Origin: Planctomycetota bacterium
GTDB lineage: Bacteria; Planctomycetota; Planctomycetia; Isosphaerales; Isosphaeraceae
DNA length: 10,428 nucleotides
Direction: 5' to 3'
Assembly: GCA_021777685.1 (NCBI GenBank)
Contig: JAJYDH010000197.1
Span: forward strand, 1-10,428
Positions 6,598-10,428 of this stretch are shown here, piece by piece (position 1 is the first letter of the stretch; each line of letters starts with the position of its first letter). The position numbers and the translations under genes were made by a program. Below the pieces are notes generated by a model. That model searched no databases, was not told where the DNA came from, and saw nothing but the letters and a program-made list of their open reading frames with translations.

Positions 6598-6712
6598 GGC
6601 CCTCCCGCCGATGGACGGGCGGCCCGGACGGCCCTACAATGGCCGGAGCGGCGAGAGGGCGATGGTTCCGCGAATGCCACGGCGCGACACGCCCGATCGC
6701 GGGAGGCCGACG

Positions 6713-7354
6713 ATGAACGAATCCTCCGATCGCCCGCTGCTGGACCTGATCCGGCGACAGGGGCCGTTGACCGTCGCCGAGATGGGACAGGCGCTCGGAG
6801 TGACGCCGACGGCGATCCGCAACCGGCTCTCCCGCCTGGTCGGATCGGGCATGGTCGAGCGCCGGTCCGAGCCCGGCAGCCGGGGGAGACCCAGGCACAC
6901 CTACCGCGCCAGCGCCGAGGCCCACAGGCGGCTCGGTCAGAATTACGCCGACCTGGCCGTGGCCCTCTGGGGAGAGCTGATGCAGGCCGTCGAGGATCGC
7001 AAACTCCGCCGCCTCCTCTTCGGACGGGTCACCGACCGACTTGCCGAGCAGTATCGTAACCAGGTCTGGGGCGACGGGTGGGAAGGACGGATGGTCCAGC
7101 TCGGCACGGTCCTCCACGACCGGGGGATCGAGGCCGAGGTGACGCTCGGCGACGGCGGGCTCCTGCCGGTCCTCCGCCAGCATTCCTGCCCCTACTTCGC
7201 CCTCGCCGAGGTCGACCGCGCGGTCTGCGCCATGGAGCGGAAGATGTTCGAGAAGGTGCTCGGCCAGGCCCTCCGGCTGAGCCATTGCCGGCTCGACGGC
7301 GACCGCTCGTGCGACTTCGAAGCCAAGCCGACCGTCGAGCGGAGGCCGGCCTGA
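6713..7354 (+). CDS. sufR: SufR-like iron-sulfur-sensing transcriptional regulator
   Basis: The 213-residue protein begins with a winged helix-turn-helix (about residues 8-68: LLDLIRRQGPLTVAEMGQAL, then GVTPTAIRNRLSRLVGSGMV, with the wing RRSEPGSRGRPRHTYRAS). The middle is helical and probably dimerises. The C-terminal part holds four cysteines, C159-X12-C172-X19-C192-X7-C200, in the context SCPYFALAEVDRAVC, which is the expected cluster-binding region of SufR regulators. SufR represses suf genes when its Fe-S cluster is intact and lets go when the cluster is lost. The genes that follow on the same strand are sufC and sufB, which strongly supports the name. ATG 6713 has GGGAGG 6 bases upstream and begins where the domain begins; the frame is open to 6545 but that part is not protein-like. 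A dyad near 6564-6587 suggests autoregulation. The C-X19-C spacing may differ from the cyanobacterial form. Confidence 0.87.
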   Translation: MNESSDRPLLDLIRRQGPLTVAEMGQALGVTPTAIRNRLSRLVGSGMVERRSEPGSRGRPRHTYRASAEAHRRLGQNYADLAVALWGELMQAVEDRKLRRLLFGRVTDRLAEQYRNQVWGDGWEGRMVQLGTVLHDRGIEAEVTLGDGGLLPVLRQHSCPYFALAEVDRAVCAMERKMFEKVLGQALRLSHCRLDGDRSCDFEAKPTVERRPA

Positions 7355-7382
7355 GGATCGGGATTCAATCGCTAATTTGGGA

Positions 7383-7424
7383 TGGTTCTTGCAACCAAAG
7401 TCCCGCCGGGCACGAGCCCGGCGG
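7383..7424 (+). promoter_or_regulatory. Dyad and GC-rich hairpin between sufR and sufC
   Basis: TGGTT (7383-7387) and AACCA (7393-7397) form a small dyad. Directly after it, CCGCCGGGC (7403-7411) and GCCCGGCGG (7416-7424) form a perfect 9-bp stem with loop ACGA. There is no T tract, so it is more likely an RNA stability or processing element than a strong terminator. TAATTT (7373-7378) just upstream could be a -10 for sufC, but no -35 was found. Confidence 0.4.
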
Positions 7425-7472
7425 CATCCGAGCACCCTTCGCTGGAGATCCCGGGCACCGGGTCGAGCATCC

Positions 7473-8288
7473 ATGAGCAAGGTCCTGAAGATCGAGAACC
7501 TGCGGGTCGGCATCGACGGCAAGGAGATCCTCAAGGGGGTCGACCTGACCATCCGCGAGGGTGAAGTCCACGCCCTGATGGGGCCGAACGGGTCGGGCAA
7601 GAGCACGCTGAGCTACGCCCTGGCGGGCCACCCGAATTACGAGATCCTCGGCGGCTCGGCGACGCTCGACGGCCAGGATCTCCTGGAGATGGAGCCTGAC
7701 GAGCGGGCCAAGGCGGGCCTGTTCCTGGCGTTCCAGTACCCGACCTCGATCCCCGGCGTGACCGTCGCCAACTTCCTCCGCCACGCGGTCTCGAACGTCC
7801 GGAACCCCGACCGCAAGGACGGGGAAGAGCTGATCTCGATGCGCGACTTCCGCAAGGAGATCCGCAGCGAGATGGACGACCTGGGCATGGACCCCGATTT
7901 CGCCCGCCGCTACCTCAACGAGGGTTTCTCCGGCGGCGAGAAGAAGCGGGCCGAGGTGCTCCAGCTCGCCATGCTCCGCCCCTCGTTCGCGATCCTCGAC
8001 GAGACCGACAGCGGCCTCGACATCGACGCCGTCCGGGTCGTCTCCGAGGGCGTGAACCGGGTCGCGGCCAGGGTCGGCACCGGCGTCCTGGTCATCACCC
8101 ACTACGAGCGAATCCTGACCTACATCAAGCCCGGCTTCGTCCACATCCTCTTCGGCGGCAAGATCGTCGAGGACGGCGGGCCCGAGCTCGTCACCCGGCT
8201 CGAGGCCGAGGGCTACGACTGGGTCCGCGAGAAATACCCCGAGGCCGCCCGCGACGAGGAAACGCTCGAATCCTCGCCGGCCCATTGA
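7473..8288 (+). CDS. sufC: SufC, ABC-type ATPase of Fe-S cluster assembly
   Basis: The 271-residue product is SufC, the ATPase that pairs with SufB (and usually SufD) and drives conformational change during cluster assembly in the cytoplasm. All ABC motifs are visible: Walker A GPNGSGKST (37-45), the Q-loop in FLAFQYPTSIPG, the signature FSGGEKKRAEV beginning at F152, Walker B ending in D176 with catalytic E177 (FAILDETDSGLD), and the switch histidine H210 (VITHYERIL). The FSGGEKKR and LDETDSGLDIDA sequences are specific to SufC among ABC proteins. It is about 20 residues longer than E. coli SufC, through a charged C-terminal tail. ATG 7473 is chosen because the domain starts there (MSKVLKIENL); the ribosome site is weak. 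The gene follows sufR after 118 bases and precedes sufB by 96 bases. Confidence 0.96.
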   Translation: MSKVLKIENLRVGIDGKEILKGVDLTIREGEVHALMGPNGSGKSTLSYALAGHPNYEILGGSATLDGQDLLEMEPDERAKAGLFLAFQYPTSIPGVTVANFLRHAVSNVRNPDRKDGEELISMRDFRKEIRSEMDDLGMDPDFARRYLNEGFSGGEKKRAEVLQLAMLRPSFAILDETDSGLDIDAVRVVSEGVNRVAARVGTGVLVITHYERILTYIKPGFVHILFGGKIVEDGGPELVTRLEAEGYDWVREKYPEAARDEETLESSPAH

Positions 8289-8306
8289 TTCAAAAGAGAA
8301 CGAGAC

Positions 8307-8336
8307 CGCGGGGATCTCGGCACCGACTCCCCCGCG
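8307..8336 (+). promoter_or_regulatory. GC-rich hairpin between sufC and sufB
   Basis: CGCGGGG (8307-8313) pairs with CCCCGCG (8330-8336), and an inner TCGG/CCGA (8317-8320 with 8323-8326) can extend the structure. No T tract follows. It could limit readthrough, mark an RNA processing point, or stabilise the sufC message and so shift the SufC:SufB ratio. The structure is seen in the sequence; the role is inferred. Confidence 0.35.
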
Positions 8337-8384
8337 CCCTTGTCTCTCCATCTTACTCCCGGCCATTCAAAGGATGACGATATC

Positions 8385-9800
8385 ATGGCGACCGATCTCA
8401 ACGCCCAGGTTGAAGGCATCAAGGACGAGTACAAGTACGGCTTCCACGACTCGGAGGCCAATTACTCGTTCAAGAGCGGCAAGGGGCTGACGCGCGAGAC
8501 CGTCGAGCAGATCTCCGAGATGAAGTCCGAGCCGGGCTGGATGCGCGACATCCGCCTCAAGGCCCTGGAGGTCTTCTGGTCGAAGCCCAACCCCACCTGG
8601 GGCGGCGAGCTCTCGGAGCTGAACTACAACGACATCCGCTATTTCATGAGGGCCGCCGACCGCCAGGGCAAGACCTGGGACGACGTCCCCGCCGAGATCA
8701 AGAACACCTTCGACAAGCTCGGCATCCCCGAGGCCGAGCGCAAGTTCCTCGCCGGCGTCGGCGCCCAGTACGATTCCGAGGTCGTCTACCACAGCCTCCG
8801 CGACGACCTCCAGAAGAAGGGCGTCATCTTCACGGACATGGACACGGCGCTCCGCGAGCACCCCGACCTCGTCCGCGAGTACTTCGGCACGATCATCCCG
8901 ACCCACGACAACAAGTTCGCCGCCCTGAACTCGGCCGTCTGGTCGGGCGGGTCGTTCGTCTATGTCCCGGCCGGCGTCAAGGTCGACATCCCGCTCCAGG
9001 CCTACTTCCGGATCAACGCCGAGAACATGGGCCAGTTCGAGCGGACCCTGATCCTGGTCGAGGAAGGGGCGCAGGTCCACTACGTCGAGGGCTGCACCGC
9101 CCCGATCTACACGAGCGAGAGCCTGCACTCGGCCGTCGTCGAGGTCCTGGTCAAGAAGGGCGGCCGGTGCCGCTACACGACCATCCAGAACTGGGCGAAC
9201 AACATCTACAACCTCGTCACCAAGCGGGCCGTGGCGCAGGAAGACGCCCTGATGGAGTGGGTCGACGGCAACCTCGGGAGCCGGCTGACCATGAAGTATC
9301 CGGCCGTCTACATGACCGGCAAGGGAGCCCGGGGCGAGATCCTCTCGATCGCCTTCGCCGGCAAGGGGCAGCACCAGGACGCCGGCGGCAAGGTCGTCCA
9401 CGCGGCCCCGTACACCAGCTCGCGGATCATCTCCAAGAGCATCAGCAAGAACGGCGGCCGGGCCAGCTACCGGGGGCTCCTCAAGGTCGCCGACGGCGCG
9501 AAGGGCTCGCGGTCGAACGTCGTCTGCGACGCCCTGATCCTCGACCCGGCCAGCCGTTCGGACACCTATCCCTACATCGAGATCGACGAGGACGACGTCA
9601 AGATCGGCCACGAGGCCAGCGTCTCCAAGATCGGCGAGGAGCAGCTCTTCTACCTGAGGAGCCGGGGCCTCTCCGAGGGCGAGGCCGCCACCCTGATCGT
9701 CGCCGGCTTCATCGAGCCCCTCGTCAAGGAGCTGCCGATGGAGTACGCCGTCGAGATGAACAAGCTGATCCAGCTCCAGATGGAAGGCTCGGTCGGCTGA
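8385..9800 (+). CDS. sufB: SufB, scaffold subunit of the Fe-S cluster assembly complex
   Basis: The 471-residue protein is a full-length SufB, the scaffold on which nascent clusters form. After a helical N-terminal domain (about 1-130) comes the beta-helix core with diagnostic stretches NSAVWSGGSFVYVPAGVKVD and YVEGCTAPIYTSESLHSAVV. C237 in VEGCTAP matches the sulfur-accepting cysteine of E. coli SufB (C254), C381 in SNVVCDALIL matches the cluster-ligand cysteine (C405), and H409-E410 in GHEASVSKIGEEQLFYLRSRG are also conserved. The end (ELPMEYAVEMNKLIQLQMEGSVG) is the usual SufC-binding C-terminal helix. The N-terminal CxxC motif of the E. coli protein is absent, as in many other phyla. ATG 8385 has AAAGGA about 10 bases upstream; an in-frame ATG at 8340 has no ribosome site. 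No sufD, sufS or sufU follows within the window. Confidence 0.96.
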   Translation: MATDLNAQVEGIKDEYKYGFHDSEANYSFKSGKGLTRETVEQISEMKSEPGWMRDIRLKALEVFWSKPNPTWGGELSELNYNDIRYFMRAADRQGKTWDDVPAEIKNTFDKLGIPEAERKFLAGVGAQYDSEVVYHSLRDDLQKKGVIFTDMDTALREHPDLVREYFGTIIPTHDNKFAALNSAVWSGGSFVYVPAGVKVDIPLQAYFRINAENMGQFERTLILVEEGAQVHYVEGCTAPIYTSESLHSAVVEVLVKKGGRCRYTTIQNWANNIYNLVTKRAVAQEDALMEWVDGNLGSRLTMKYPAVYMTGKGARGEILSIAFAGKGQHQDAGGKVVHAAPYTSSRIISKSISKNGGRASYRGLLKVADGAKGSRSNVVCDALILDPASRSDTYPYIEIDEDDVKIGHEASVSKIGEEQLFYLRSRGLSEGEAATLIVAGFIEPLVKELPMEYAVEMNKLIQLQMEGSVG

Positions 9801-9856
9801 TCCCATGAGCCATTCGCGCCAGAGGCGAGCGATGCCGACGGGCGTCCTGATATCCC

Positions 9857-9877
9857 GGCCCCTTCACCGAAGGGGTC
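9857..9877 (+). terminator. Hairpin after sufB, overlapping the tRNA-like 5' strand
   Basis: GGCCCCTTC (9857-9865) and GAAGGGGTC (9869-9877) form a 9-bp stem with one G-T pair and a 3-base loop ACC. It lies 57 bases after sufB and could end the suf transcript, but it lacks a T tract. Its right arm is the 5' acceptor strand of the tRNA-like sequence, so the two structures exclude each other. Confidence 0.4.
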
Positions 9878-9937
9878 ACGGAGTCATGGCCGCTCTTCGA
9901 ACGTTCAAAGGAGGGGGTTCGATCCCCCCCGACCCCT
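9871..9937 (+). pseudogene. tRNA-like sequence with defective anticodon arm
   Basis: AGGGGTC (9871-9877) pairs perfectly with GACCCCT (9930-9936), a 7-bp acceptor stem with discriminator C9937. A T arm is complete: GGGGG (9913-9917), loop TTCGATC, CCCCC (9925-9929). A D arm is possible (GGAG with CTCT and a 9-base loop containing GG). Only about 18 bases remain between D and T arms where about 23 are normal, and no 5-bp anticodon stem with a 7-base loop can be drawn. Bases 8-9 are AC instead of the usual TA. It looks like a tRNA gene that lost part of its anticodon arm, or a tRNA mimic. It abuts the tRNA-Ile gene with no spacer. Confidence 0.5.
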
Positions 9938-10009
9938 CTGGCGCGTAGCTCAACGGCAGAGCGGGCCCCTTATAAGGGCCCGACGAGGGGTTCGACTCCC
10001 CCCGCGCCT
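9938..10009 (+). tRNA. tRNA-Ile (anticodon TAT)
   Basis: A full cloverleaf can be drawn. The acceptor is 9939-9944 with 10002-10007, six GC pairs; the first pair, T9938 with T10008, is a mismatch, and A10009 is the discriminator. T8-A9 are normal, the D arm is GCTC/GAGC with loop AACGGCA, and the anticodon stem GGCCC/GGGCC carries loop CTTATAA, so the anticodon is TAT (9970-9972), which reads AUA. The T arm GGGG/CCCC has the standard loop TTCGACT; the outermost pair A9985-C10001 is a mismatch. CCA is not encoded. AUA codons are very rare in the window, and most bacteria read AUA with a CAT anticodon modified to lysidine, so a UAU tRNA is unusual. The two mismatches leave some doubt that it is fully functional. 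Confidence 0.75.
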
Positions 10010-10055
10010 ACTCCCGCATGAGACCATCAGGGCCGGACGTATCGAGGGGATTGCG

Positions 10056-10397
10056 ATGATGAAGGTCGATTACTCGTCCCTGGAGAGGCGTTGGCCGGAA
10101 CTCCTCCCCGAAGCCCGCGCGGCTTCCGAGTTGCTGAAAGCGGAACTCGGGACTTCGGCCCCCTCAATCCACGCCGAGTGGGACGTCGATGAGAGCAATC
10201 CGGATCAATTTCTCGCCTTGCTCGAAATCTCGGACGGCAAAGGCTCGGTCGGCTATCGATTCTTCCCCGAAGAATTCTCAAAAATCGACCACCTGAAAAT
10301 CAAACTTCACCGGCTATGGGGCGACATGTTGATGATCCAATCTCATGTCGGACTGGACGACCTCCGCTGGCGATACGCGATGCAGGAGTGGGCCTGA
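10056..10397 (+). CDS. Hypothetical protein, 113 residues
   Basis: The ATG at 10056 (a second ATG follows directly) has GAGGGGA at 10044-10050, 5 bases upstream, a good ribosome binding site. The product is acidic, with a helical first half (SSLERRWPELLPEARAASEL then LKAEL), a beta stretch (SIHAEWDVDESNPDQFLALL then EISDG, VGYRFFP) and a Trp-rich helical end (LKIKLHRLWGDMLMIQSHVG and DDLRWRYAMQEW). No signal peptide, membrane segment or catalytic motif was seen, so it is probably cytoplasmic. I do not recognise a named family. Its codons are clearly less GC-biased than those of its neighbours, with many A- or T-ending triplets (AAA, GAA, CAA, TCA, CTA), which may point to recent arrival or low expression. 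It sits just after tRNA genes, a common insertion point. It reads as a complete gene. Confidence 0.68.
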   Translation: MMKVDYSSLERRWPELLPEARAASELLKAELGTSAPSIHAEWDVDESNPDQFLALLEISDGKGSVGYRFFPEEFSKIDHLKIKLHRLWGDMLMIQSHVGLDDLRWRYAMQEWA

Positions 10398-10428
10398 TTG
10401 TGCCCTCGAAACCGCCGGGCGATTTGAT

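Larger units (their letters stand above)
6356..6712. other. Divergent control region between TPR gene and sufR
   Basis: These 357 bases hold the TPR promoter on the minus strand, and the sufR promoter and dyad on the plus strand (separate entries). The remainder, including 6600-6712, forms the sufR leader; its open frames read into sufR but look noncoding. Confidence 0.6.

Noticed and set aside
7365..8366. 333-residue minus-strand open frame opposite sufC
   Set aside because: Shadow of the unmistakable SufC ATPase on the plus strand.
8367..9806. 479-residue minus-strand open frame opposite sufB
   Set aside because: Antisense shadow of sufB with repetitive Asp/Leu/Val/Gly content and no recognisable domain.
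9871..9937. tmRNA 3' end
   Set aside because: The 5' partner of the acceptor stem lies only 52 bases before its 3' strand, far too close for tmRNA, and no tag-peptide frame is present.
1..10428. CRISPR array, insertion sequence or integrase
   Set aside because: No regularly spaced repeats, no transposase or recombinase motifs and no terminal inverted repeats with target duplication were seen.

Overview
The window is a very GC-rich stretch of bacterial chromosome, with codon third positions almost all G or C in most genes. A histone-like HU protein with a Lys/Ala/Pro tail, a SufR-type regulator upstream of sufC-sufB, and several small hypothetical proteins in long spacers suggest a planctomycete, probably of the Isosphaera/Singulisphaera type. 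That placement is inference from gene style, not a database match.

Layout from left to right: (i) the 3' end of a gene with a DUF2135/YfaP-like beta domain (1-423, +); (ii) about 1.2 kb of sparse DNA with a possible decayed minus-strand ORF and one small credible gene of 73 residues (917-1138, +); (iii) an HU-family nucleoid protein (1592-1987, +), closed by a strong hairpin shared with the convergent M3-family oligoendopeptidase gene (2080-3801, -); (iv) a two-gene overlapping unit (4120-4895, +) coding for a lipoyl-domain protein without the usual lysine and a Nudix hydrolase; (v) a convergent TPR-repeat gene (4943-6355, -) with a good sigma70-like promoter; (vi) a divergently oriented iron-sulfur assembly cluster on the plus strand: sufR-like regulator (6713-7354), sufC (7473-8288), sufB (8385-9800); (vii) a tRNA-like sequence directly abutting a tRNA-Ile with anticodon UAU (9871-10009), then a less GC-biased small hypothetical gene (10056-10397, +).

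The clearest system is iron-sulfur cluster assembly. SufR carries a winged-helix DNA-binding domain and four C-terminal cysteines suited to holding a cluster. A dyad with 9-base arms sits 125 bases before its start and next to an extended -10 element, which fits autoregulation. SufC (ATPase) and SufB (scaffold) follow in the order C-B, and no sufD, sufS or sufU lies in the roughly 630 bases after sufB. GC-rich hairpins lie between sufR and sufC, between sufC and sufB, and after sufB.

I did not find a convincing wholly new system. The points most worth a second look are the lysine-less lipoyl domain coupled to a Nudix hydrolase, the tRNA-like sequence whose 5' strand can also form a post-sufB hairpin, and the candidate SufR operator.
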